From Metallyticus violacea (Eukaryota; Arthropoda; Insecta; Mantodea; Metallyticidae), in assembly GCA_030762175.1 (NCBI GenBank), contig JAUJEO010000019.1, forward strand, positions 6,082,001-6,146,000: 64,000 nucleotides of DNA. The letters run 5' to 3'. The translations under genes and the position numbers were made by a program. Below are positions 1 through 9,140 of this stretch, in pieces. Position 1 is the first letter of the stretch. Each line of letters starts with the position of its first letter. The notes beneath the pieces were generated by a model. The model was not told the DNA's origin and searched no databases. It worked only from the letters and a program-made list of their open reading frames with translations.

Positions 1-5
1 GACAA

Positions 6-16
6 GCATATTATGC
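6..16. other. dyad I: GCATA-T-TATGC
   Basis: A perfect 5-bp inverted repeat with a 1-nt spacer, present in most monomers. Two variant classes alter it. One replaces the central T with GG (GCATA-GG-TATGC), keeping both arms. The other changes TATGC to TTTGC, breaking one pair. Function is unknown; short dyads of this kind could be protein-binding sites or contribute to cruciform formation. Confidence 0.75.
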
Positions 17-27
17 GCAAAGAATCT

Positions 28-51
28 CGAAAAGAAAAAAATTTTTTTTCG
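28..51. other. dyad II: CG-bounded A/T tract, 24 bp
   Basis: The stretch reads CGAAAAG, then A7T8, then CG. Folding base 28 onto 51 gives a 10-bp stem (C-G, G-C, four A-T, one G.T, three A-T) around a 4-base A loop. The A-run and T-run lengths vary between copies (7/8, 8/7, 6/9), but their sum is nearly always 15. Long A-tracts of this type are intrinsically bent or rigid and disfavour nucleosome cores, which is general knowledge rather than something shown here. The tract is the main site of 1-nt length changes (for example 14 bases near 19,352 and 60,769, and 16 near 22,411 and 63,827). Confidence 0.75.
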
Positions 52-67
52 AAGTTTGGAAACTTCG
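50..67. other. dyad III: CGAAGTTT-GG-AAACTTCG
   Basis: An 8-bp perfect inverted repeat with a 2-nt GG spacer. It shares its first CG with the end of dyad II, so dyads II and III form one continuous block at 28-67. It is the strongest dyad of the monomer. Common variants weaken it. A terminal G to C change (AAACTTCC) removes one pair. The class CGAAGATTGGAAACCTCG carries one substitution in each arm; the two are not compensatory and leave two mismatches. Changes TTTGG to TTAGG and TTTGG to TGTGG also occur. Confidence 0.8.
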
Positions 68-76
68 TTAGAATCA

Positions 77-96
77 CTTTTTTTCCGTTCTTATTT
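77..96 (+). other. T7 / pyrimidine-rich tract of the monomer
   Basis: A run of seven T (78-84) followed by CCGTTCTTATTT on the plus strand. The CCG here is the most often altered CpG of the unit, seen as CCA, CCT or, with a change one base earlier, ACA. The T run shortens to six in linked variants (for example near 4,250, 8,278, 17,590 and 31,487) and reads TTTTTTCCC in a right-half class (33,293-33,300 and others). It has no assigned function; a T4+ run would stop RNA polymerase III, but no promoter boxes were found. Confidence 0.6.
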
Positions 97-556
97 AAGA
101 TTACTGGTTCTCTTTCATTATACTAGTTTGATAGCCTCAGACAAGCATATTATGCGCAAAGAATCTCGAAAAGAAAAAAATTTTTTTTCGAAGTTTGGAA
201 ACTTCGTTAGAATCACTTTTTTTCCGTTCTTATTTGAGATAACTTGTTCTCTTTCATTATACTAGTTTGATAGCCTCAGACAAGCATATTATGCGCAAAG
301 AATCTCGAAAAGAAAAAAATTTTATTTCGAAGTTTGGAAACTTCGTTAGAATCACTTTTTTTCCGTTCTTATTTGAGATAACTGGTTCTCTTTCATTATA
401 CTATTTTGATAGCCTCAGAAAAGCATATTATGCGCAAAGAATCTCTAAAGGAAAAAATTTTTTTTTCGAAGTTTGGAAACTTCGTTGGAATCACTTTTTT
501 TCCGTTCTTATTTGAGATAACTGGTTCTCTTTCATTATACTAGTTTGATAGCCTCA

Positions 557-696
557 GAAAAGCATAGGTATGCGCAAAGAATCTCGAAAAGAAAAAAATT
601 TTTTTTCGAAGTTTGGAAACTTCGTTAGAATCACTTTTTTTCCATTCTTATCTGAGATAACTGGTTCTCTTTCATTATACTAGTTTGATAGCCTCA
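557..696 (+). repeat. TAGG-class monomer (140 bp), first of 22 copies
   Basis: This monomer starts GAAAAGCATAGGTATGC instead of GACAAGCATATTATGC. The T to GG change in the dyad I spacer makes it 140 bp. The AGCATAGG motif occurs at 561, 3064, 5564, 12651, 16265, 18210, 20573, 23770, 24742, 26271, 29052, 30997, 34471, 38778, 42669, 44755, 48091, 51703, 55317, 56291, 60182 and 63240. The intervals are within 3 nt of 18, 18, 51, 26, 14, 17, 23, 7, 11, 20, 14, 25, 31, 28, 15, 24, 26, 26, 7, 28 and 22 monomers. It is the best single marker of the higher-order units: it never occurs in adjacent monomers and usually appears once per unit. Confidence 0.9.
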
Positions 697-1244
697 GACA
701 AGCATATTATGCGCAAAGAATCTCGAAAAGAAAAAAATTTTTTTTCGAAGTTTGGAAACTTCGTTAGAATCACTTTTTTTCCATTCTTATTTGAGATAAC
801 TTGTTCTCTTTCATTATACTTGTTTGATAGCCTTAGACAAGCATATTATGCGCAAAGAATCTCGAAAAGAAAAAAATTTTTTTTCGAAGTTTGGAAACTT
901 CGTTAGAATCACTTTTTTTCCTTTCTTATCTGAGATAACTGGTTCTCTTTCATTATACTAGTTTGATAGCCTCAGACAAGCATATTATGCGCAAAGAATC
1001 TCGAAAAGAAAAAAATTTTTTTTCGAAGTTTGGAAACTTCGTTAGAATCACTTTTTTTCCGTTCTTATTTGAGATAACTTGTTCTCTTTCATTATACTAG
1101 TTTGATAGCCTTAGACAAGCATATTATGCGCAAAGAATCTCGAAAAGAAAAAAATTTTTTTTCGAAGTTTGGAAACTTCGTTAGAATCACTTTTTTTCCG
1201 TTCTTATTTGAGATAACTGGTTCTCTTTCATTATACTAGTTTGA

Positions 1245-1383
1245 TAGTCTCAGAAAAGCATATTATGCGCAAAGAATCTAGAAAAGAAAAAAATTTTTTT
1301 TCGAAGATTGGAAACCTCGTTAGAATCACTTTTTTTCCGTTCTTATTTGAGATAACTGGTTCTCTTTCATTATACTAGTTTGA
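1245..1383 (+). repeat. GTCTCAG / CTAGA / broken-dyad class monomer
   Basis: Representative of a frequent class joined to its neighbour by GATAGTCTCAGAAAAG. It has CTAGAAAAG for CTCGAAAAG (loss of a CpG, gain of a TCTAGA site) and CGAAGATTGGAAACCTCG for dyad III. Further copies start near 3611, 6250, 7639, 10973, 11668, 14587, 16951, 22788, 35294, 43493, 56977 and 63927. Two successive copies five monomers apart (10,973 and 11,668) appear to have served as an exchange point (see 22,095-23,400). The broken dyad III also occurs without the CTAGA change, for example near 18,951 and 21,318, so the class is itself recombinant. The start and end given are approximate to a few bases. Confidence 0.75.
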
Positions 1384-2639
1384 TAGCCTCAGACAAGCAT
1401 ATTATGCGCAAATAATCTGGAAAAGAAAAAAATTTTTTTTCGAATTTTGGAAACTTCCTTAGAATCACTTTTTTTCCATTCTTATTTGAGATAACTTGTT
1501 CTCTTTCATTATACTAGTTTGATAGCCTTAGACACGCATATTATGCGCAAAGAATCTCGAAAAGAAAAAAATTTTTTTTCGAAGTTTGGAAACTTCGTTA
1601 GAATCACTTTTTTTCCGTTCTTATTTAAGATTACTGGTTCTCTTTCATTATACCAGTTTGATAGCCTCAGACAAGCATATTATGCGCAAAGAATCTCGAA
1701 AAGAAAAAAATTTTTTTTCGAAGTTTGGAAACTTCGTTAGAATCACTTTTTTTCCGTTCTTATTTAAGATTACTGGTTCTCTTTCATTATACTAGTTTGA
1801 TAGCCTCAGACAAGCATATTATGCGCAAAGAATCTCGAAAAGAAAAAAATTTTATTTCGAAGTTTGGAAACTTCGTTAGAATCACTTATTTTCCGTTCTT
1901 ATTTGAGATAAATGGTTCTCTTTCATTATACTATTTTCATAGCCTCAGAAAAGCATATTATGCGCAAAGAATCTCTACAAGAAAAATTTTTTTTTTCGAA
2001 GTTTGGAAACTTCGTTAGAATCACTTTTTTTCCATTCTTATTTGAGATAACTTGTTCTCTTTCATTATACTAGTTTGATAGTCTTAGACAAGCATATTAT
2101 GCGCAAAGAATCTCGAAAAGAAAAAAATTTTTTTTCGAAGTTTGGAAACTTCGTTAGAATCACTTTTTTTCCGTTCTTATTTAAGATTACTGGTTCTCTT
2201 TCATTATACTAGTTTGATAGCCTCAGACAAGCATATTATGCGCAAAGAATCTCGAAAAGAAAAAAATTTTATTTCGAAGTTTGGAAACTTCGTTAGAATC
2301 ACTTTTTTTCCGTTCTTATTTGAGATAACTGGTTCTCTTTCATTATACTAGTTTGATAGTCTTAGACAAGCATATTATGCGCAAAGAATCTCGAAAAGAA
2401 AAAAATTTTTTTTCGAAGTTTGGAAACTTCGTTAGAATCACTTTTTTTCCGTTCTTATTTAAGATTACTGGTTCTCTTTCATTATACTAGTTTGATAGCC
2501 TCAGACAAGCATATTATGCGCAAAGAATCTCGAAAAGAAAAAAATTTTTTTTCGAAGTTTGGAAACTTCGTTAGAATCACTTTTTTTCCGTTCTTATTTG
2601 AGATAACTTGTTCTCTTTCATTATACTAGTTTGATAGCC

Positions 2640-3870
2640 TTAGACAAGCATATTATGCGCAAAGAATCTCGAAAAGAAAAAAAATTTTTTTCGAAGTTTG
2701 GAAACTTCGTTAGAATCACTTTTTTTCCGTTCTTATTTAAGATTACTGGTTCTCTTTCATTATACTAGTTTGATAGCCTCAGACAAGCATATTATGCGCA
2801 AAGAATCTCGAAAAGAAAAAAATTTTATTTCGAAGTTTGGAAACTTCGTTAGAATCACTTTTTTTCCGTTCTTATTTGAGATAACTGGTTCTCTTTCATT
2901 ATACTATTTTGATAGCCTCAGAAAAGCATATTATGCGCAAAGAATCTCTAAAGGAAAAAATTTTTTTTTCGAAGTTTGGAAACTTCGTTGGAATCACTTT
3001 TTTTCCGTTCTTATTTGAGATAACTGGTTCTCTTTCATTATACTAGTTTGATAGCCTCAGAAAAGCATAGGTATGCGCAAAGAATCTCGAAAAGAAAAAA
3101 ATTTTTTTTCGAAGTTTGGAAACTTCGTTAGAATCACTTTTTTTCCATTCTTATCTGAGATAACTGGTTCTCTTTCATTATACTAGTTTGATAGCCTCAG
3201 ACAAGCATATTATGCGCAAAGAATCTCGAAAAGAAAAAAATTTTTTTTCGAAGTTTGGAAACTTCGTTAGAATCACTTTTTTTCCTTTCTTATCTGAGAT
3301 AACTGGTTCTCTTTCATTATACTAGTTTGATAGCCTCAGACAAGCATATTATGCGCAAAGAATCTCGAAAAGAAAAAAATTTTTTTTCGAAGTTTGGAAA
3401 CTTCGTTAGAATCACTTTTTTTCCTTTCTTATTTGAGATAACTTGTTCTCTTTCATTATACTAGTTTGATAGCCTTAGACAAGCATATTATGCGCAAAGA
3501 ATCTCGAAAAGAAAAAAATTTTTTTTCGAAGTTTGGAAACTTCGTTAGAATCACTTTTTTTCCGTTCTTATTTGAGATAACTGGTTCTCTTTCATTAAAC
3601 TAGTTTGATAGTCTCAGAAAAGCATATTATGCGCAAAGAATCTAGAAAAGAAAAAAATTTTTTTTCGAAGATTGGAAACCTCGTTAGAATCACTTTTTTT
3701 CCGTTCTTATTTGAGATAACTGGTTCTCTTTCATTATACTATTTTGATAGCCTCAGACAAGCATATTATGCGCAAAGAATCTCGAAAAGAAAAAAATTTT
3801 TTTTCGAAGTTTGGAAACTTCCTTAGAATCACTTTTTTTCCATTCTTATTTGAGATAACTTGTTCTCTTT
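2640..3870 (+). repeat. left higher-order block, copy 2
   Basis: Partner of 130-1,510, lacking one monomer relative to it. Its first part also matches about 5,130-5,700 (TAGG monomers at 3,064 and 5,564, 2,500 bp or 18 monomers apart, and the same AGGAAAAAA/AAAGAAAAA variant neighbours), giving three successive 18-monomer units at the left edge. A short dimer-like pattern of 278-bp spacing is also visible just before it (equivalent monomers at about 2,085, 2,363 and 2,641). Confidence 0.55.
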
Positions 3871-4586
3871 CATTATACTTGTTTGATAGCCTTAGACAAG
3901 CATATTATGCGCAAAGAATCTCGAAAAGAAAAAAATTTTTTTTCGAAGTTTGGAAACTTCGTTAGAATCACTTTTTTTCCGTTCTTATTTGAGATAACTG
4001 GTTCTCTTTCATTATACTAGTTTGATAGCCTCAGACAAGCATATTATGCGCAAAGAATCTCGAAAAGAAAAAAATTTTTTTTCGAAGTTTGGAAACTTCC
4101 TTAGAATCACTTTTTTTCCATTCTTATTTGAAATAACTTGTTCTCTTTCATTATACTTGTTTGATAGCCTTAGACAAGCATATTATGCACAAAGAATCTC
4201 GAAAATAAAAAAATTTTTTTTCGAAGTTTGGAAACTTCGTTATAATCACTTTTTTCCGTTCTTATTTAAGATTACTGGTTCTCTTTCATTATACTAGTTT
4301 GATAGCCTCAGACAAGCATATTATGCGCAAAGAATCTCGAAAAGAAAAAAATTTTTTTTCGAAGTTTGGAAACTCGTTAGAATCACTTTTTTTCGTTCTT
4401 ATTTGAGATAACTTGTTCTCTTTCATTATACTAGTTTGATAGCCTTAGACAAGCATATTATGCGCAAAGAATCTCGAAAAGAAAAAAATTTTTTTTCGAA
4501 GTTAGGAAACTTCCTTAGAATCACTTTTTTTCCGTTCTTATTTAAGATTACTGGTTCTCTTTCATTATACTAGTTTGATAGCCTCA

Positions 4587-4725
4587 GACAAGCATATTTT
4601 GCGCAAAGAATCTCGAAAAGATTAAAATTTTATTTCGAAGTTTGGAAACTTCGTTAGAATCACTTTTTTTCCGTTCTTATTTGAGATAACTGGTTCTCTT
4701 TCATTATACTAGTTTGATAGCCTCA
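4587..4725 (+). repeat. TTTTGC-class monomer, first of 22 copies
   Basis: This class carries linked changes: CATATTTTGCGC in dyad I, and GATTAAAATTTTATTTCG in place of the pure A/T tract. The CATATTTTG motif starts at 4593, 7234, 8623, 20019, 26969, 32111, 32944, 33500, 36280, 37112, 37807, 40309, 41142, 41698, 45592, 46287, 48372, 49761, 51984, 57683, 58377 and 60463. Its distribution is uneven: three copies before 9 kb, two between 9 and 32 kb, and seventeen after 32 kb. The linkage of changes about 25 bp apart shows one ancestral monomer spread by duplication rather than repeated mutation. Confidence 0.88.
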
Positions 4726-5989
4726 GACAAGCATATTATGCGCAAAGATACTCGAAAAGAAAAAAATTTTTTTTCGAAGTTTGGAAACTTCCTTAGAATC
4801 ACTTTTTTTCCATTCTTATTTGAGATAACTTGTTCTCTTTCATTATACTAGTTTGATAGCCTTAGACAAGCATATTATGCGCAAAGAATCTCGAAAAGAA
4901 AAAAATTTTTTTTCGAAGTTTGGAAACTTCGTTACAATCACTTTTTTTCCGTTCTTATTTAAGATTACTGGTTCTCTTTCATTATACTAGTTTGATAGCC
5001 TCAGACAAGCATATTATGCGCAAAGAATCTCGAAAAGAAAAAAATTTTTTTTCGAAGTTTGGAAACTTTGTTAGAATCACTTTTTTTCCGTTCTTATTTG
5101 AGATAACTTGTTCTCTTTCATTATACTAGTTTGATAGCCTTAGACAAGCATATTATGCGCAAAGAATCTCGAAAAGAAAAAAAATTTTTTTCGAAGTTTG
5201 GAAACTTCGTTAGAATCCCTTTTTTTCCGTTCTTATTTAAGATTACTGGTTCTCTTTCATTATACTAGTTTGATAGCCTCAGACAAGCATATTATGCGCA
5301 AAGAATCTCGAAAAGAAAAAAATTTTATTTCGAAGTTTGGAAACTTCGTTAGAATCACTTTTTTTCCGTTCTTATTTGAGATAACTGGTTCTCTTTCATT
5401 ATACTATTTTGATAGCCTCAGAAAAGCATATTATGCGCAAAGAATCTCTAAAAGAAAAAAATTTTTTTTCGAAGTTTGGAAACTTCGTTGGAATCACTTT
5501 TTTTCCGTTCTTATTTGAGATAACTGGTTCTCTTTCATTATACTAGTTTGATAGCCTCAGAAAAGCATAGGTATGCGCAAAGAATCTCGAAAAGAAAAAA
5601 ATTTTTTTTCGAAGTTTGGAAACTTCGTTAGAATCACTTTTTTTCCATTCTTATCTGAGATAACTGGTTCTCTTTCATTATACTAGTTTGATAGCCTCAG
5701 ACAAGCATATTATGCGCAAAGAATCTCGAAAAGAAAAAATTTTTTTTTCGAAGTTTGGAAACTTCGTTAGAATCACTTTTTTTCCATTCTTATTTGAGAT
5801 AACTTGTTCTCTTTCATTATACTTGTTTGATAGCCTTAGACAAGCATATTATGCGCAAAGAATCTCGAAAAGAAAAAAATTTTTTTTCGAAGTTTGGAAA
5901 CTTCGTTAGAATCACTTTTTTTCCGTTCTTATCTGAGATAACTGGTTCTCTTTCATTATACTAGTTTGATAGCCTTAGACAAGCATATT

Positions 5990-7378
5990 ATGCGCAAAGA
6001 ATCTCGAAAAGAAAAAAATTTTTTTTCGAAGTTTGGAAACTTCGTTAGAATCACTTTTTTTCCGTTCTTATTTGAGATAACTTGTTCTCTTTCATTATAC
6101 TAGTTTGATAGCCTTAGACAAGCATATTATGCGCAAAGAATCTCGAAAAGAAAAAAATTTTTTTTCGAAGTTTGGAAACTTCGTTAGAATCACTTTTTTT
6201 CCGTTCTTATTTGAGATAACTGGTTCTCTTTCATTATACTAGTTTGATAGTCTCAGAAAAGCATATTATGCGCAAAGAATCTAGAAAAGAAAAAAATTTT
6301 TTTTCGAAGATTGGAAACCTCGTTAGAATCACTTTTTTTCCGTTCTTATTTGAGATAACTGGTTCTCTTTCATTATACTAGTTTGATAGCCTCAGACAAG
6401 CATATTATGCGCAAAGAATCTCGAAAAGAAAAAAATTTTTTTTCGAAGTTTGGAAACTTCCTTAGAATCACTTTTTTTCCATTCTTATTTGAGATAACTT
6501 GTTCTCTTTCATTATACTTGTTTGATAGCCTTAGACAAGCATATTATGCGCAAAGAATCTCGAAAAGAAAAAAATTTTTTTTCGAAGTTTGGAAACTTCG
6601 TTAGAATCACTTTTTTTCCGTTCTTATTTGAGATAACTGGTTCTCTTTCATTATACTAGTTTGATAGCCTCAGACAAGCATATTATGCGCAAAGAATCTC
6701 GAAAAGAAAAAAATTTTTTTTCGAAGTTTGGAAACTTCCTTAGAATCACTTTTTTTCCATTCTTATTTGATATAACTTGTTCTCTTTCATTATACTTGTT
6801 TGATAGCCTTAGACAAGCATATTATGCGCAAAGAATCTCGAAAAGAAAAAATTTTTTTTTCGAAGTTTGCAAACTTCGTTATAATCACTTTTTTCCGTTC
6901 TTATTTAAGATTACTGGTTCTCTTTCATTATACTAGTTTGATAGCCTCAGACAAGCATATTATGCGCAAAGAATCTCGAAAAGAAAAAAATTTTTTTTCG
7001 AAGTTTGGAAACTTCGTTAGAATCACTTTTTTTCCGTTCTTATTTGAGATAACTTGTTTTCTTTCATTATACTAGTTTGATAGCCTTAGACAAGCATATT
7101 ATGCGCAAAGAATCTCGAAAAGAAAAAATTTTTTTTTCGAAGTTAGGAAACTTCGTTAGAATCACTTTTTTTCCGTTCTTATTTAAGATTACTGGTTCTC
7201 TTTCATTATACTAGTTCGATAGCCTCAGACAAGCATATTTTGCGCAAAGAATCTCGAAAAGATTAAAATTTTATTTCGAAGTTTGAAAACTTCGTTAGAA
7301 TCACTTTTTTTCCGTTCTTCTTTGAGATAACTGGTTCTCTTTCATTATACTAGTTTGATAGCCTCAGACAAGCATATT
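5990..7378 (+). repeat. 1,389-bp tandem duplication, unit 1
   Basis: Ten monomers (10 x 139 minus 1). Diagnostic positions recur at +1,389 in unit 2: GTCTCAG at 6,250 and 7,639, and CATATTTTG at 7,234 and 8,623. Small differences are present, such as TTTGCAAAC at about 6,868 only here and a TTCGATAGCC at about 7,216 only here. Edges are estimated to within about 100 bp. Confidence 0.7.
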
Positions 7379-8767
7379 ATGCGCAAAGAATCTCGAAAAG
7401 AAAAAAATTTTTTTTCGAAGTTTGGAAACTTCGTTAGAATCACTTTTTTTCCGTTCTTATTTGAGATAACTTGTTCTCTTTCATTATACTAGTTTGATAG
7501 CCTTAGACAAGCATATTATGCGCAAAGAATCTCGAAAAGAAAAAAATTTTTTTTCGAAGTTTGGAAACTTCGTTAGGATCACTTTTTTTCCGTTCTTATT
7601 TGAGATAACTGGTTCTCTTTCATTATACTAGTTTGATAGTCTCAGAAAAGCATATTATGCGCAAAGAATCTAGAAAAGAAAAAAAATTTTTTTCGAAGAT
7701 TGGAAACCTCGTTAGAATCACTTTTTTTCCGTTCTTATTTGAGATAACCGGTTCTCTTTCATTATACTAGTTTGATAGCCTCAGACAAGCATATTATGCG
7801 CAAAGAATCTCGAAAAGAAAAAAATTTTTTTTCGAAGTTTGGAAACTTCCTTAGAATCACTTTTTTTCCATTCTTATTTGAGATAACTTGTTCTCTTTCA
7901 TTATACTTGTTTGATAGCCTTAGACAAGCATATTATGCGCAAAGAATCTCGAAAAGAAAAAAATTTTTTTTCGAAGTTTGGAAACTTCCTTGGAATCACT
8001 TTTTTTCCGTTCTTATTTGAGATAACTTGTTCTCTTTCATTATACTAGTTTGATAGCCTCAGACAAGCATATTATGCGCAAAGAATCTCGAAAAGAAAAA
8101 AATTTTTTTTCGAAGTTTGGAAACTTCCTTAGAATCACTTTTTTTCCATTCTTATTTGAGATAACTTGTTCTCTTTCATTATACTTGTTTGATAGCCTTA
8201 GACAAGCATATTATGCGCAAAGAATCTCGAAAAGAAAAAAATTTTTTTTCGAAGTTTGGAAACTTCGTTATAATCACTTTTTTCCGTTCTTATTTAAGAT
8301 TACTGGTTCTCTTTCATTATACTAGTTTGATAGCCTCAGACAAGCATATTATGCGCAAAGAATCTCGAAAAGAAAAAAATTTTTTTTCGAAGTTTGGAAA
8401 CTTCGTTAGAATCACTTTTTTTCCGTTCTTATTCGAGATAACTTGTTCTCTTTCATTATACTAGTTTGATAGCCTTAGACAAGCATATTATGCGCAAAGA
8501 ATCTCGAAAAGAAAAAATTTTTTTTTCGAAGTTAGGAAACTTCGTTAGAATCACTTTTTTTCCGTTCTTATTTAAGATTACTGGTTCTCTTTCATTATAC
8601 TAGTTTGATAGCCTCAGACTAGCATATTTTGCGCAAAGAATCTCGAAAAGATTAAAATTTTATTTCGAAGTTTGGAAACTTCGTTAGAATCACTTTTTTT
8701 CCGTTCTTATTTGAGATAACTGGTTCTCTTTCATTATACTAGTTTGATAGCCTCAGGCAAGCATATT
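7379..8767 (+). repeat. 1,389-bp tandem duplication, unit 2
   Basis: Second copy of the ten-monomer unit. Private changes include GACTAGCAT near 8,618 and CCTTGGAATC near 7,988. The match fades past about 8,815, where this copy has AAACTTCC and CCATTC while unit 1 has AAACTTCG and CCGTTC. Confidence 0.7.
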
Positions 8768-9140
8768 ATGCGCAAAGAATCTCGAAAAGAAAAAAATTTT
8801 TTTTCGAAGTTTGGAAACTTCCTTAGAATCACTTTTTTTCCATTCTTACTTGAGATAACTTGTTCTCTTTCATTATACTAGTTTGATAGCCTTAGACAAG
8901 CATATTATGCGCAAAGAATCTCGAAAAGAAAAAAATTTTTTTTCGAAGTTTGGAAACTTCGTTAGAATCACTTTTTTTCCGTTCTTATTTGAGATAACTG
9001 GTTCTCTTTCATTATACTAGTTTGATAGCCTCAGACAAGCATATTATGCGCAAAGAATTTCGAAAAGAAAAAAATTTTTTTTCGAAGTTTGGAAATTTCC
9101 TTAGAATCACTTTTTTTCCATTCTTATTTGAGATAACTTG

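Larger units (their letters stand above)
1..139 (+). repeat. representative monomer (copy 1)
   Basis: This copy serves as the coordinate frame. Positions 1-27 hold the GACAAGCAT start and the first dyad (6-16). Positions 28-51 hold an A7T8 tract bounded by CG on both sides. Positions 50-67 hold an 18-bp dyad. Positions 68-96 run TTAGAATCAC, T7, CCGTTC. The most informative variant site is at 96-108, where three haplotypes occur: GAGATAACTGG, GAGATAACTTG and AAGATTACTGG. Positions 109-139 run from TTCTCTTTC through a SpeI-type ACTAGT to GATAGCCTCA. The phase chosen here is arbitrary because the array is continuous. The upper strand has a purine-rich left part (positions 28-41) and a pyrimidine-rich right part (77-118). 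A TTCGAA site at 48-53 recurs in most copies. Confidence 0.95.
130..1510 (+). repeat. left higher-order block, copy 1
   Basis: This block corresponds to about 2,640-3,870. The TAGG monomers at 561 and 3,064 are 2,503 bp apart. A linked CCTTTCTTATCTGAG variant at 920 matches 3,284, an offset of 2,364, exactly one monomer less. Copy 1 therefore holds one extra monomer between about 660 and 920. The match is lost after about 1,510, where copy 1 has GACACGCAT. Boundaries are estimated by eye. Confidence 0.6.

Noticed and set aside
64..80. CENP-B box-like motif starting at TTCGTTAGAATCAC
   Set aside because: It matches TTCG, the central A and one C of the NTTCGNNNNANNCGGGN pattern but lacks the GGG. 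It falls short of the core needed for binding, so it is not called.
28..84. Rho-independent terminators: stem of dyad III followed by a T7 run 11 bases later
   Set aside because: The hairpin is AT-rich with a 2-nt loop, the T run is not adjacent, and it recurs 460 times without any gene. The eukaryotic satellite context makes a bacterial terminator reading meaningless.
1..139. CRISPR array: regular repeats with dyad symmetry
   Set aside because: There are no unique spacers. The entire 139-bp period is repeated, units are far longer than CRISPR repeats, and no cas-like genes exist in 64 kb.
1..139. Assignment to a named plant or animal satellite family
   Set aside because: The monomer does not resemble alpha satellite, mouse minor or major satellite, the Arabidopsis 178-bp repeat or other families I can recall. 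Naming one without a search would be a guess.
105..150. RNA polymerase III internal promoter (B box near GGTTCTCTTTC, A box near TAGCCTCAGAC), suggesting a SINE or tRNA origin
   Set aside because: Only GGTTC of the B box is convincing, and the A box is off by several positions. The order is B before A within a monomer. No tRNA-like fold or poly-A tailed unit is seen.
2085..2919. A strict 278-bp dimer as the true repeat unit
   Set aside because: Alternation of CCTTAG and CCTCAG monomers is visible for a few units here and elsewhere, but breaks repeatedly. No fixed dimer phase holds across the window, so 139 bp is kept as the unit.
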